From contig NC_085053.1 of NCBI RefSeq assembly GCF_963662255.1, forward strand, positions 3,887,718 through 3,951,717: 64,000 nt of DNA. The letters run 5' to 3'. The position numbers were made by a program, and so were the translations under genes. Below are positions 46,462 to 57,430 of the stretch, piece by piece. How positions within the stretch are numbered: position 1 is the stretch's first letter; each line of letters starts with the position of its first letter. The notes beneath the pieces were generated by a model that was given only the letters and a program-made list of their open reading frames with translations, made no database searches and was not told the origin of the DNA. This DNA is from Cinclus cinclus. Taxonomy: Eukaryota; Chordata; Aves; Passeriformes; Cinclidae.

Positions 46462-46908
46462 AGTGCTTCTCTGCATGCTTGGAAGATGCAGGATAGCTCC
46501 AGAATCAGTCTGGCCTCACTGCTGCTCCCACAGCTCCCCTTGCTCCTGGGAAGAGGAGAAACCCACCTCAGAACATCCTCAGGTCGGTCACCCCTTGCCA
46601 GGTGACCTGTGTTTGTTGGCATTTCACTGGGCAGAGCTGTGCTGGACAAGGACTGGGTTTGTGGGCACCATGCAGGGGATGTGGAAGGTCTGCCTTTGGA
46701 TCTGTGCGACTGCCTGGCACCAGGAAACCTGCCTGCAGTAATGAATGTGGTTTGGGTTCTGGTTTTGTACTTTGGCAGCAGGCTGAGCTCTCATCCTGCT
46801 GGCCAGGCTTCATCCAACTGGATCCTCTGGTGTCCAAGGGAATGCCAAAAAGCTTTGATGCCTGTGGCTGCTGCATGTTTTGGATGGGAAAACTCATTCC
46901 TCAGCCTT
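46462..46908. other. unique non-coding stretch
   Basis: Ordinary unique sequence with overlapping chance frames. No feature recognised. Confidence 0.5.
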
Positions 46909-46944
46909 TTGAATTCTCCATTTGAATTCTTGAATTCTCCATTT
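46909..46944. repeat. 21-bp-period direct repeat
   Basis: TTGAATTCTCCATTT occurs at 46909-46923 and again at 46930-46944, identical over 15 bp. A short, apparently recent duplication. Confidence 0.8.
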
Positions 46945-46984
46945 ATTCAAGGCTTGGACAAGAAAAGGAACCCTGCCCTCTGCC

Positions 46985-47085
46985 AGCAGAAGATGGCAAA
47001 AGTGCTCCTGCTCTCAGGAGAGAAACTGAGGCTCAAAGAGCCTGTACTATTGGCACCTCAGTCACACACACATCCATCCCTCTGT
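46985..47085 (-). repeat. possible MIR-like SINE fragment
   Basis: 'aggagagaaactgaggctcaaagagcctgt' at about 47017-47046, followed by 'ggcacctcagtcacacac', resembles the MIR reverse complement 'gatgaggaaactgaggctcagagaggtt ... aaggtcacacag'. The match is confined to about 70 bp. A longer frame (46609-47181, +) runs straight through it. Confidence 0.4.
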
Positions 47086-47404
47086 GTACATCTGCCAACC
47101 ACTACGTCCCAACGTACTCTGAATAATCACAACTTTGTGTTTTTTCAGCCAAAAGAAGCATCATTTGTTAAATTTTCCTGATGTCGGAAAAACTGGGAAG
47201 GCAGTTCCTGACTGTCAATATCTGTCCAAGAGCAGAAGCCTCTCCTGTTGTGGTGGGTTCTTCTTTTTTACCTTGTGAATTCACAGGGAGAAAAATGGAA
47301 ATAAAAAGCAGCAGGGAGAGAGCTGTTAAAAAGCTTAAAGCTGTCACAAGGCATTGGTTAGTTTATGTGCAGTGAAGTATACAAACAAGTTTTCAGCTTG
47401 TTGG
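47086..47404. other. unique non-coding stretch
   Basis: No gene or repeat recognised. Purine-rich at 47285-47340. Confidence 0.5.
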
Positions 47405-47525
47405 TTGGAGCCAAGGAGTGGGGGTTTTTTGTGTGATAAATATATTTTATAGGTCTTTTATGGGATTTTTAAAAATGCCTGTCCCAATAAATTATTTACC
47501 AGGGTAATAAAAGATCAAGGAAATT
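47405..47525. promoter_or_regulatory. AT-rich block, possible regulatory element
   Basis: Strongly AT-rich, with 'gtgataaatatattttataggtc', 'cccaataaattatttaccagg' and 'gtaataaaagatcaagg'. It lacks simple-repeat structure. It may be a conserved element or neutral AT-rich DNA. Confidence 0.25.
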
Positions 47526-49480
47526 GTTTCAACCATATCACTGAGTGTCTAAATCCCAAACTTTTACTGGGGTGGAAGGACCCTCTGAATTCCTGTGTCC
47601 TTATGAAAGATGGTCCAGGTGTGCTGTTTTTCTGTGGCATCCTTCTGGAGGCCAGGTCCCCAGCCACTCTGACACTCTATGTATGTCCAGGAGGTCCCAG
47701 AGGCTTGACACTGTTTTTCTGCTCCCTCAGCATCTACTCCTGGGGATGGATAGCACTTCCTTCCACCATTGGCTGCAAATCTCTTGATAGTCTCTGACTT
47801 TTTATTTAGGTTTCCAAGAGATCTCAGAAACTTAATGGTCCTTGCTGAGATGAAGTGGGAGTTAGAAATCACTTAGAAAGCAGAGGGGAGCTTAAAGAAC
47901 ATCTGTAACCCCTGTGGGATGGGCTGGAAGGGCAGCCATGCCATCCTGCAGGAAGCAGGGACCTTTTCCCACCCCAGGTGTCTGGGTTTGTTCCTCCTTA
48001 CTTGGCATCAGCGTCTGCACCCAGGAAGGGCCACGTTCTGCTGGCTTGGTCTCCATGGCAGACAAACCCAAAATAGCCTCAGTGCAGGAGAAATAAAAAT
48101 TGATGGTGTTTCAGCCACAAAGTCTACAAATACATCTTTTTTTGGGCATTAAAGTAGGCTTAAAGATATGCAGTTGCTCTCCCTCCCTGCTTCTCCCAAA
48201 AGGAAGGAGGGGGTCCTATCAAAGGTCTCCTTTCAGCACAGGGCAAATCCTTTGGCTGTGTCCCAGACTTTCTATAGTAAGTGGGATTAGTTGTAACCCC
48301 CCAGTAGGGTTTAAAAGACATCCAGTTGTTAATGCATTGGCTTCTGTGAGGACTCTGGTCAGGAAAGGTGAAGCCCTATGTGATAAGCTAGCCATAAATA
48401 AATTCAGATGGGATTTTAAAAGTAATTTCTGATGCTTGAAAGAGGTCCTTCTGGAATGGCCTTCAAAAGGGCTGGTGTGTGGGAAGAGACAGCCACTGTT
48501 TCAAGACAGCTCTCAATATTCATGGAAGGATTATTCATTCAGAGCCTTTCCAGAGGGGAGAGTCCTTGGGTATCTGGTGCACTGAAGCGAGACTGGATTG
48601 ATCTTTGTTTGTGCTGTCTTTGCCATATGTTAATCCCTCACTTCAGGGTGTCTGCTGTCCTCTGCAGAGTCCAGGGAAGAATCCTCATCTCCCTTGGTGC
48701 CTAATTTGGTTCCTGGGTTTGATGGTGGTCCTGTCTCTCTCTCTGAGCTGGTGGCGAGTGGCCACAGCTGGAATTGCATCTGGGGACAGGGAGTAATTCC
48801 CCTGGTCAGCCAACAGGGAGCACAGGGCTTTGTTTGGCTTCTTTCTGGTGCCTGGAGGCTTCTGCAGATCTTGCAGCTTTCTGAAATAATTCCTCTGCTA
48901 TTACAAGGCCCTAAGAGATTCACAGAGCTGTTTATCTTCCTTGATTGCTTCCCATTCCACATTACAGTGGTGGCTTTTGGACTTCCCACGGGCTTGTCTG
49001 ACAGTTTGGGGCATGGCCATGTCTCCAGGTCCAACAGATGTGCTGGCATGGAAATCCTGAGTGGCTGCTGGATATCCTGATCTGCCCTTCCGTGCTGTCC
49101 TAAGCCTGGGGCGAGGACAGGCAGTGAAAAGGAGCTGTGGTAATTGGGCCAGCAGGAACAGCCCTGTAACATCTATGCCCTGGCCTGGTGGCTGCCAAAG
49201 TTTTGAGGTGTGTTGGCTGCACCCCAGAGTGTGCAGTGCTGGTGCCCACTTCTGTGAGCGGGCTAAGATGGGCTGAGGGCTCCAAGCCCATGAACCATTC
49301 AGGCTTTATCCTGGGAAAAGTTTCAGTCAGCTCTGCATGCTGTAATGTTTGCTGGGGTCAAGGCCTTGTGGTTTGGCTTTTAGGCTGGCAGCTGGGGACC
49401 AGGTTTTGGAGCAGGGTTTGCATCACAGGGAGCAGAGGCTGGAATACTGTCTGATGTTTGGCTTTAAAGAAGAAAAAAGG
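47526..49480. other. unique non-coding stretch
   Basis: No gene or repeat recognised. Frames of 180 codons (48630-49172, minus) and 128 codons (48694-49080, plus) overlap on opposite strands, which supports chance. Confidence 0.5.
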
Positions 49481-50490
49481 ACACATCTCCCCACATCCCT
49501 CTTATTAATTATAAACACGTCCTGCTAATTTGGGAACGGATGCCATAAATTTAAATGAGGGTTGAGCTGACATGTGGCGGATATGAGACCCGGATGATGT
49601 GTGGAGGCCAGGCTTAGCATCTCCTCCTGCTCATTTCAGACTATGCAGCATGACTCTGCTGACTTCGATGGCATTTCCTCCTGGCTCCCCTCCTCATGAT
49701 GGGAATTGGACTGCACATAATTGAAAAGGATGGGGCGTCTGCCAGCAGACTGTGAGCCACATTCCCCTTGGCAGCTTGAGCTCGCTGGTCGAGGACAGGG
49801 GAGACAGGCTGGGGCAGACACCTGCGTCATGGGGGAGGTGATCAGCATCGTGGGGATCCCAAATCCATCTCCATCTGAAGCTCTCTGCATGCGCCTTCCC
49901 GTTGTGAAAGGATTGCCCATGCCAGGAGGGGGGCTGATATCTCCAGCTGCTGGTGCGTGAGCAGTAATTTTCTCTCATTCGTGATCTCCCCTGCGATGGC
50001 ACCAGGATAGACACGTGAACTGCTGCTCCTCTGAACAGCTTTCTGAACCAAGGGCTTGAACTTGAAAAGCATCCTCTGATCCGTCCGGCTGCTGCTGACC
50101 CCGGGCTTTGCACCACCACATCTCCCTGCCTGAGCATTAGTCAAGAGCAGCCGAGGGAGGCAAAAGGCTCCTGGGGTTTGCGTGGTCCTGAACACTAACA
50201 AGAGCTCATCACACACGGACGGTGCAGGGGGCCTTGGTGTAAGGCCAGTGATCAAGATGTGAGCGCCTTGTAAATCCGGCACCTACAAAGACGCGGTAAC
50301 AAAGCGGGGCAGGATCTGCATTTCAAAGCGTGTTGTTTCTGTAGCACTGGAGCTGACGTGCTCCTGCTGCCAAGGCACAGACCGTGCTGTTTGAACCGCA
50401 GCCTGTAAGCACCAGCTCCATGTTCAGAGCGCAGTTAAAGGAAAGGTTTATGACCCCACACTAATTGCACGGTGAGGTGGTGCCGACTGG
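49481..50490. promoter_or_regulatory. CpG-enriched 1 kb island
   Basis: The left part has 'cttattaattataaacacg' and 'ggatgccataaatttaaatgagg'. The right part (about 49870-50490) has roughly 25 CpGs in 620 bp by eye, including ATCCGTCCGG, GAGCGCC, AATCCGG, GACGCGG, AAGCGGGG, GACGTG and ACCGTG. AACAAAGCG near 50298 is SOX/TCF-like. Frames of 94-147 codons lie on the minus strand in two overlapping phases, without recognised motifs. It is less CpG-dense than a classic island promoter. An enhancer cluster or a non-coding RNA promoter are the main options. Confidence 0.4.
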
Positions 50491-50605
50491 GCACTGTGCT
50501 GCCTAACATGGGCTGCAGCAGAGGAAGATGTCTTGGAACTGTGTTTTGCTTTCAAGTGTATGTGTTGCCTCACTTGGCTACTAATGACAGAACCATCCCT
50601 GCCAC
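50491..50605. other. unique spacer
   Basis: Short unique sequence between the CpG-enriched island and a CR1 end. Nothing recognised. Confidence 0.5.
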
Positions 50606-50695
50606 AGAGTCATAGAATCACAGAATATTCTGACTTGGAAGGGACCCACAAGGATCATTGAGTCCAACTCCTGGCCCTGCACAGGACAACCCAAG
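50606..50695 (-). mobile_element. CR1 LINE 3' end, short fragment
   Basis: GAGTCATAGAATCACAGAAT, then 'attctgacttggaagggacccacaaggatcattgagtccaactcctggccctgcacaggac', is a well-preserved CR1 3' terminus in minus orientation with two octamer units. The same subfamily type as the 41.2 kb copy, 5'-truncated to about 90 bp. Confidence 0.93.
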
Positions 50696-52353
50696 TGGAG
50701 GCTAGCCAGACCAGCAATAGGAGATTCTCTTAGGGAGAGCCAGTTCCTGCCTCACAAGCCTTTGGTCCAGGCAGGAGAGACAGCCATGGGAGAAGGAAGT
50801 GAAATAAAATCCAGTGGTGATGAAATTATTTAGTTTGTATTCCAGTTATAGCAGGGATTGAGTCAGCCAGAGCCTGGCCATGATTGCTGGACATGGCCTC
50901 CTTCACCACAAATGGCTATTTTTTTTTTTTCAATGGGGGTTGTTTTTGGCTGTGAATTGGGTTTTTTCTGTTAGTATTTTCAGGAAGGGGAAATTCTAGA
51001 GAGTGGGTGGTTTTAGGCAGCATGGCACCATTTTAATTTCTCTGTGCTAGCCAACTCGGTGGGAGATGGAGCATCCCTTCTACAGCTCTGCTGGCTGCTG
51101 TCATGCTCCCAGGGCAGCTGCTTCCCTAGGGGAAGAGGGAGCACCAGCAAATCCCAATTTCTGAGTAATTCCAGCCTGCCCTGCCTGGCCTGTGGCTGTG
51201 ACAGGCTTGGATGGATCCAGGTGATGGGTGAGCAGACCTCCACATTCCCTGGTGGCTCTTCTGCTATCCAGAACCTCCAAGCCCAGACCGGGAGCAGGAT
51301 CATGATGCTTGGCTTGTGCTGGAACCTTGCATCCCTCAGAGGCCCTGGAGTAAGGAGCGATTAGAGGGAGAGATGCTTCTTCTAGGAAGCGAAATTAAAG
51401 AGAGCAAAATAGTGGCTGAACATAGCAAGTAAGGCAGTTCAGTGTGTTCTCCCATTGCCAAACTGGGTAATGGAAGTGAGGAACAAGAGTGGGGAACAAG
51501 ATGGTTTTATGGATAAAACTGTTCTGGGTGTGTCCAGGTAAAGCACCTGTCTGGGTCAACACTGTGCACTTACATCTCAGAGGGCGCCATCAGGGAAAAA
51601 AAAAACCAACAACAAAACCAAAAAGAAGGAATAAAAATGCCATCTGTGCCACTCAAGCCCCCTCAGTCCACTTGGGCTGTGGTCTAGAAGAGCACTTAAG
51701 CCTTGTGTGAGCACTTCTCCAGGCAGCAGTGTGTGGTGTCCCTGCCTGGGGCAGGGCAGCAAGGCCTGGCCTTGGGGTTTGGGAGCCAGGGAGCCCCTGC
51801 CTCTCAGCACCCTCGTGAGATGCTCAGCAAGGTAACCCCTCTTGGCCCTCCCTGATCCAGTTGTGGATGAGCCTTGCCTGGGAAGTCACTGAATTTTTAT
51901 TTTACTTTACATACACCTGTGAGGAGTGGACCCCTTCCTGGAAATGAGGACTCACTCCTTCCTACTGGGATGGCTGGAGATCTGCAGAATATCAGGCAGG
52001 ACATCTGTTCTCAGACAAATAGGTACTTTGGGGTCTCTGGGTTGTTGAAGCAAAGTCCTCTGGTCACAAGTCTGGCCTTAGGCCAGGCTCACTTTCAAGG
52101 CTGCATCTGGATAGTTTTGCTTCATAATGACTTCCAAGTGCAGTTGCCAGCACTGGTGTGTCTGTGGGACTTGCACGAGGCTTTCCTGGGAGCAGCAGAT
52201 CCCTTTCTTGGGGTTCCTCTCCAGAAATACCCATGTCAGCAGGAGGGTGAGATAGGCTTCTTCCATGGCTCATTGAACTCATCCAGAGAGCAGAAGGATG
52301 ACATGTAACTCTACAGCTGGGAGCAGAGCTGAATCCAGCAAGGTTGCCACCAT
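50696..52353. other. unique non-coding stretch
   Basis: T-run near 50921-50930 and A-run near 51596-51605. No gene or other repeat recognised. Frames at 51874-52353 overlap with minus-strand frames. Confidence 0.5.
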
Positions 52354-52562
52354 GGTAACAAGTGACAGGACAAAAGGAGACGTCTTCAAGTTGCTCCAGA
52401 GAAGATTTAGGTTGGATACTGGAAAAAAAACCTTTCACTGAAAAAATGGTTGAGCATTGGAGCAGCAAATGTGTTGAGTCATCATTCTTGGAAGTGTTCA
52501 AAAAAATGGGCACTTGGTGGGTTTTCCCAACATTAAAAATTTTAAAAATTCCACGATTCTCT
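52354..52562 (+). mobile_element. CR1 LINE 3' fragment
   Basis: Sense-strand CR1 blocks occur in order: 'gtaacaagtgacaggacaaaaggaga', 'agttgctccagagaagatttaggttggatactgg', 'cctttcactgaaaaaatggt', 'gagcattggagcagc', 'gtcatcattcttggaagtgttcaaaaa' and 'ggcacttgg'. A degraded terminus 'ttttcccaacattaaa ... ccacgattct' follows. The ORF2 frame is broken by a stop after the ACC TTT CAC codons. A 204-codon minus-strand frame (52064-52678) is antisense to this element and is not a gene. Confidence 0.85.
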
Positions 52563-53985
52563 GGTTGCCAGGTTGCCCTGCTCTGCTGTGACAGGGCATG
52601 TGGCTGAGGACTACTGTAGAGACTTGTGGATCCCCCCTGTGCCAGCTGCCAGCATGCAGGGCACCACACCACCAGCAATCACTTGTGCATTTGCTGTTCT
52701 GCAAACCTTGGCCAGGTTGTTAACGGAGAAAGGAAATAGAAAAGCAAGGGCTCCAAATGGATCCCAGAGGGATTCCCTGTAGCAATTAGCTTTATACTTG
52801 AAAACATATTTCCAGTCTTTACTGCCTGCTCTCTGTATTTGAAATAATTTTCTACCCAATAAACCTTAGTAGCCCCCAAACATAATTTTAGTGGTGCATT
52901 AATTAACAACAAGGTGACCTGGTGGTTCATAGCTGAACAAAACCTGATGCATCTCAAGGCAGTAAGGCAGCACTTCCAAGGAGCTCTCTGGGGCAGCACA
53001 TGAAGGCAAAGCTTTATATAGGATATTACCTAAGGCCTGGCTGGCCCCAGGGCAGTCTGGGCTCTCAGGTGCTGACAGGCACCTTCTGCTTTGGATAACC
53101 ACACTGGAATTTGAGACTTGCAAAGCAATTTTTCTGGTTTTTAGTCCTTCATAAAGAATAATTTTGGATATCTGTTAGGTTTAGGAAGGTCTCTAAACCT
53201 GAATAAACCCCTCACTTCCTGGCACCCTGTGGCAGGGTGTTTCAGGGCTTGGACAAGTACATCAGGTCCCTTGAGCTGTTGTGCAATTGCCTGCCTTCCC
53301 TGTGATTTTTGTCCCTGTGGGTGCATGAATCAGCTGAAAATCCCTGATGTCTCCTTGCCCACTGCTCCCTTGGCACTAATTCACACTTGAGGGAAGCACA
53401 AGACTTGAGGTGCCTAGTTGCTTCTGGAGGTCCAAACTGTTGAGTCAGAGCTGGTGAAGGCTCCTGGGCTGGAGAAGGCATCAAGTGGAGAGGGCATATG
53501 GATTCACCACCCCATGTGAAGCTGGTGCACCCAAAGCTGGGCTCCTGTGAGCCCGGTTGAGCCAATCCCACATCCCTCTGGGATCTTCTCCCATCCAAAG
53601 AGCGGGCAAAGATGAGGGAGCACCTTCAAGGAGGCTGGATCTGCAGATCTGGAGCCTCCTGTGGACTGCTGGAGAACAATGCAATGCCTTCAGGAGGTTT
53701 CAGCTGTCTGCCTGGGAGATGACACAGCGACAAGAGGATGGGGACCCTGCTGGCTGCCACCATCATGGAGGCAACCAGAGCAAGGATCCCGTGCCACCCA
53801 GTCTCTGAGCATGTAATCTCCTACTTAACAGGAGATGGGAGGGAGCATTACAGACTGCTGCCACGACTGGGGTTTGCAGCTATCATGGGCTCATCCTGCT
53901 TTATCTGTTGCATGTGGAATATCCCATGTAAAGCCACACAAAGCTGCAAAGCTACCGTAATCCTTCCTAAAGCCAGCCTGCCCTT
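52563..53985. other. unique non-coding stretch
   Basis: No gene or repeat recognised. 'ttagtggtgcattaattaacaac' at 52890-52912 is a small TAATTAA-bearing spot. Chance frames overlap on both strands at 53242-53808. Confidence 0.5.
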
Positions 53986-54110
53986 CCCTGCAAATATTAC
54001 ATTAGATATGCTTATTAAACTCACTCAGCTGAAGTTTTACTTCCAGCTGTGGTGATAGTCTTGAAATGTCATTAGGGTGATAATTATATCAGGTTGTGCT
54101 TCATCCAGAT
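53986..54110. promoter_or_regulatory. putative small regulatory island
   Basis: AT-balanced, repeat-free block with 'gcaaatattacattagatatgcttattaaac', CAGCTG near 54044 and 'tcattagggtgataattatatcagg'. It resembles other islands in texture. Inferred. Confidence 0.3.
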
Positions 54111-55244
54111 TTTGGGTGATAATTGTTCACACCTGCAATGGTAGATGCACGGGAAGGTTGTGGCATAGTGGGTGGTGGGATTCCAGCTGGGTAATATGAG
54201 GGTGCCAGGCTGGTCAGGGACCCTCCAGGCCACATGGGATTCAGTGCCAATGTCAGTGACTGAGACAGCTTCTCTCTGGGGTTGGATAAAGGGTGGGAGG
54301 TTCACTGTCCTACCCTTGCATGTCAGGATTGTCCCTCTGCCTTGGAGATTGAAATGGTGCCATTTAACACCTTCATGAAGTGCCTGAAGTTCTGCTGGAA
54401 AACAGAGTGATGAACTTCATGATCAGAGGAGGAGAAATGGAAGGGAAGTCTTTGACATGAGGCTGTTGTGGCTCCTTCTTACTATCCATGGTGTTGTTGG
54501 ACCTGAGTCCCTTTGGTTTGACCAATCTATGAGAAGTGGCTTGTTAGAGGTAAGAGAGCCACAATTGCCACTTTGCCCCTGGCTTCTCCACTCAAATGGA
54601 AGGTTGGATTAACTTCAGTTATTTTTATGAATCTTACATGGAACTCATTCCCTTCAGTTCCACATAAATATTTGGGTAGTAAGAAGTTGCAGTTTGAAAT
54701 TTAGCAAACGTGCAGTAGGTGGTTATTTTGTGATTTAAGGGAGCTCTCTTTATCCTGCAGTCAGCTGCAATCCCACTGCCTATCACTCATCCCACCTGCT
54801 CTGCCACAGCCTTGCTGAGATGACCTCTTTCTGGGTAAACCCTGGGAACCTCGACTGTATTTCCTCCTGGGTTAAATTTGAATTTAGCAGAGATGAAAGT
54901 CTCCCCTCACTTTGCTGGTATCGAGTAAGAGCAGAGCACAACGTGACATCCTGGCCCAGTGAGAATTGCAAGGCTCGGGATTCCCAAGACCTGTTGAGGT
55001 GTCTCCTGAGGCCGCAGTGGCCCTTCCAGGAAAAAAATCAGTTTAGATTTTGCATGACACAGGATTGCTCTCAGTGACTTTGCCAGTCCAAGCTGGAGCA
55101 GGAGGATCCTCTCCCTACTTTGGCCTAGGGAAATATCAGGGAGTCTGCTAGGCTGCTGGGTAGCTTGGAGAGGGATCCAGGAAGGACAACAAGCCAGGAG
55201 GGCTTATGGCTGTGGGAAGATGTAGCGCTTCATTCCTGTACTTG
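54111..55244. other. unique non-coding stretch
   Basis: No gene or repeat recognised. AT-leaning at 54600-54740. Confidence 0.5.
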
Positions 55245-55470
55245 CCACTGCTCAGGCACCTCAAATCCTGTGTTCAGTTTTGGGTCCTTTGCTACAAGAA
55301 AGATTTTGAGGTACTGGAACATGTTCAGAGGTGGGCAACAGAGCTGGACAAGGATTAGAGCACAATTAGAGCACCCAGCTGAGGGAGCTGGGTGTGGTTA
55401 TCCTGGAGAAAAGGAGGCTCAGGAGGCACCATGTTGCTCTCTACAACCCCCTGAAAGGAATCACAGAGGT
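55245..55470 (+). mobile_element. CR1 LINE internal ORF2 fragment
   Basis: 'cacctcaaatcctgtgttcagttttgggtcc', 'ctacaagaaagattttgaggtactgg', 'gttcagaggtgggcaacagagctgg', 'gctgagggagctgggtgtggttatcctggagaaaaggaggctcaggagg' and 'ttgctctctacaaccccctgaaagga' follow the CR1 ORF2 sense order. One frame gives [20 protein letters not shown], matching the 'CVQFWAP.YKKDIE.LE.VQRRATK' segment. A stop then breaks it. The 3' end is missing, which is unusual for a CR1 copy and suggests later deletion. Confidence 0.88.
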
Positions 55471-55639
55471 AGTCATAGAGGTAAACAGATGAGCATGGCA
55501 TGACCCTGGGCATCCCATCCCCCTGCCTTCATCTTCCCACTCCTCTAAATCTCCAGAACTGAACTCCTGGCAGACGTGTGGTATCAGTCATGGGTGGGGA
55601 GTGATCTGGGTTAGCATGACACTCATGTAAATTTAAAGC
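55471..55639. other. unique spacer
   Basis: Two degenerate 'tcacagagg/tcatagagg' words near 55460-55482 could be remnants of CR1 octamers. Otherwise unique. Confidence 0.4.
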
Positions 55640-55990
55640 CTTCTTTTGCTCTCTCTGCTAGCAGCCTTGTATTTTCAGGAAGAAAGAGAATGGGAAACAA
55701 CTTTTTTAATGAAGTCGAGCATTTAAATTCTCTTTATACCTAGTCCTATCTGGAGCTCTTTACCCAAATGAAGCAGAAAGCATTTACAGCTGTATTTTCT
55801 ATCACACCAACCAAGGAATATATTCATTTGCAGTAACACGGCACTCAATGAAGTGGAAAATAAGCTCCCAAAATTGAGCTATGAAACGGTTTCAATGAGT
55901 AGGAAAAGCCCACTTGGACTCCACTGACCAGTCACTTTGGTTATGATAAAAATTAATTTGATTGAACACCTGAGCCATGGCAGAGGTGAG
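55640..55990. promoter_or_regulatory. putative conserved regulatory island
   Basis: A 350-bp AT-balanced, repeat-free block with 'gaagtcgagcatttaaattc', 'accaaccaaggaatatattcatttgcag', 'gctatgaaacggtttcaatgag' and 'ttatgataaaaattaatttgattgaacacc'. It has several TAAT cores, an AACGGTTT MYB-like motif at 55884-55891 and ATTGAA. One of the longest uninterrupted enhancer-like textures in the window. Confidence 0.42.
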
Positions 55991-56280
55991 GTTGCTCCTG
56001 ATATCACTCTTCTTGGGACTGGGTTCAGGACTGGCTCCTCTGCCATAGCTCCCACCTCTCCTGCTCATGGCTTTGCTTGCCCAGGACACCTGGTGCCTCC
56101 AAGGGATGGCCACTGGTGGCACATGGATGCACAGCAGCCAGTGTCCACACGGCTGCAGGAGGGGACAACGCCAGCACCATGGCGGGGCTGGCCCCGTCAT
56201 GCACAGACTGGGCATGTGGCAGCTCCAAGCAGAGATGGAAATGGTTCCTCCCTGCTGCAGCCCACGGAGGACGTGAGCAG
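55991..56280. other. unique non-coding stretch
   Basis: Short GC-richer stretch between two islands. Frames on both strands are chance. Nothing recognised. Confidence 0.45.
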
Positions 56281-56580
56281 GGCATTAAGCAGGTACGGCT
56301 GGACGCCAGCAGAGGGTCTGCTAATTGCTTGTGATGTCTAGTCCAACTCCATCGGCACGAGCAACAATTGCTACTGGAAATGCAATTAATAATTAAGCGC
56401 TCAGCGCTGGCAGGTGTCGGCAGGAATCCGCAGGGCCTGGCATCCCCTGCCTCAGCACCTCCCTGTGCCCGCTCAGGAGCAGGCAGCGCCAGGCGGGACG
56501 CAGCCCGCGGCTGCCTGAATCGATACTGGGAGGATGCAGAACCGTGCCTGGAGGAAATAAATCGCTGGTGGAATTTCCCC
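56281..56580. promoter_or_regulatory. CpG-dense island with homeodomain core
   Basis: Seventeen CpGs in 300 bp by count, the densest spot in the window, centred on AGCGCTCAGCGCTGG (two AGCGCT words at 56396-56408) and GGCGGGACGCAGCCCGCGG near 56492-56510. To its left is 'aaatgcaattaataattaag', with TAAT repeats. A 186-codon minus-strand frame spans it without a recognisable domain. Possibilities are an enhancer, a small alternative promoter, or a conserved exon not visible to me. Confidence 0.4.
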
Positions 56581-57050
56581 AGCATGGATGAGGGCTGCCT
56601 GCTGTCGGGCAGCAGGATGAAGACCCAAGGCTGCCTGCCCAGCTGGTGAGACCTGTGTTACCCCGTTATCATTGCAGGGATGCTTCCCAGCGAAATCCAT
56701 CTTCACCTAAAACATTCTGCATTTTCTGGTTTTGCTGTACAGACAGAGTGATTTTGGGTGGAGATGACTGGCAGCACTTCTCTGCAGTGTTGGAGGCTGG
56801 GAGCATAACCCCAGAGCTGGCACAGGGTGGCTGGGCTACAACAGCTGGATGATGCTTCCCTGTCCCAGCCATGGAAGCAGCTGGGGAGGACGGCAGGAGC
56901 AGAGATATCTTAGTCCTGGCTGGAAAAAGCAGTGCCTGATGGGTTAAAACATCTTCCTGATATGTCTGGCTCAGTGCAGCCCCAGGACCCCCAGTGTCCC
57001 TGCTCACAGGCTCTGCAGCGTCGCTTTCACTTGCAGTGTTGGCTGCTGCT
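56581..57050. other. unique non-coding stretch
   Basis: No gene or repeat recognised. Confidence 0.5.
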
Positions 57051-57143
57051 TGTGATGACTTACAGCCTTCTTCAAACTGCCTTTTATTATTAATTACATT
57101 TTGCCTCTGAAGATGGGCTGCTTTTCTGGTTCATTATTTTCCT

Positions 57144-57174
<31 letters not shown>

Positions 57175-57430
57175 AGCCCAACAGGCTTTAGGCTTCCTGA
57201 GAAATAGCTTCACCCTTTAGGAAAGTGCAGAGCCTTTTCCCTGAGTAACAAAATGTTGATTTGCTACCACAGGGCTGAGTGATGGTGATTCCCTTATTAA
57301 ACTGCACTTAGAGGCAGCGACTGTCAGGCAGGGATGGAGAGCTTCTCCGATAAGTTGGAGCTATTCATTATTAAATTATCTTCATTCACTTGAACATCTC
57401 ATTTTCATTGAATTAGATGAAAAGTGCTCA
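57051..57430. promoter_or_regulatory. putative regulatory island interrupted by T24
   Basis: The left arm has 'ccttttattattaattacattttgcc' near 57080. A T24 homopolymer lies at 57148-57171. The right arm (57270-57430) has 'cccttattaaactgc', 'ctccgataagttggagctattcattattaaattatcttcattcac' and 'cattttcattgaattagatg', with GATAAG and ATTA motifs. The T-tract could mark a retroposed sequence, but no retrocopy body was seen. Regulatory status is inferred from texture. Confidence 0.38.

Noticed and set aside
45922..46476. 184-codon minus-strand frame with poly-Gly/Glu
   Set aside because: The low-complexity part is translation of the CTC tract at 46428-46461; the remainder has no motif.
46609..47181. 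190-codon plus-strand frame
   Set aside because: Runs through a direct repeat and a MIR-like trace, with no recognisable protein feature.
52064..52678. 204-codon minus-strand frame, the longest in the window
   Set aside because: It is antisense to a CR1 fragment at 52354-52562, has no recognisable domain and is overlapped by shorter frames in other phases.
56025..56585. 186-codon minus-strand frame over the CpG-dense pocket
   Set aside because: GC-rich DNA has fewer stops; no domain is recognisable and no splice signals bound it. Cross-species codon conservation would be needed to reopen it.
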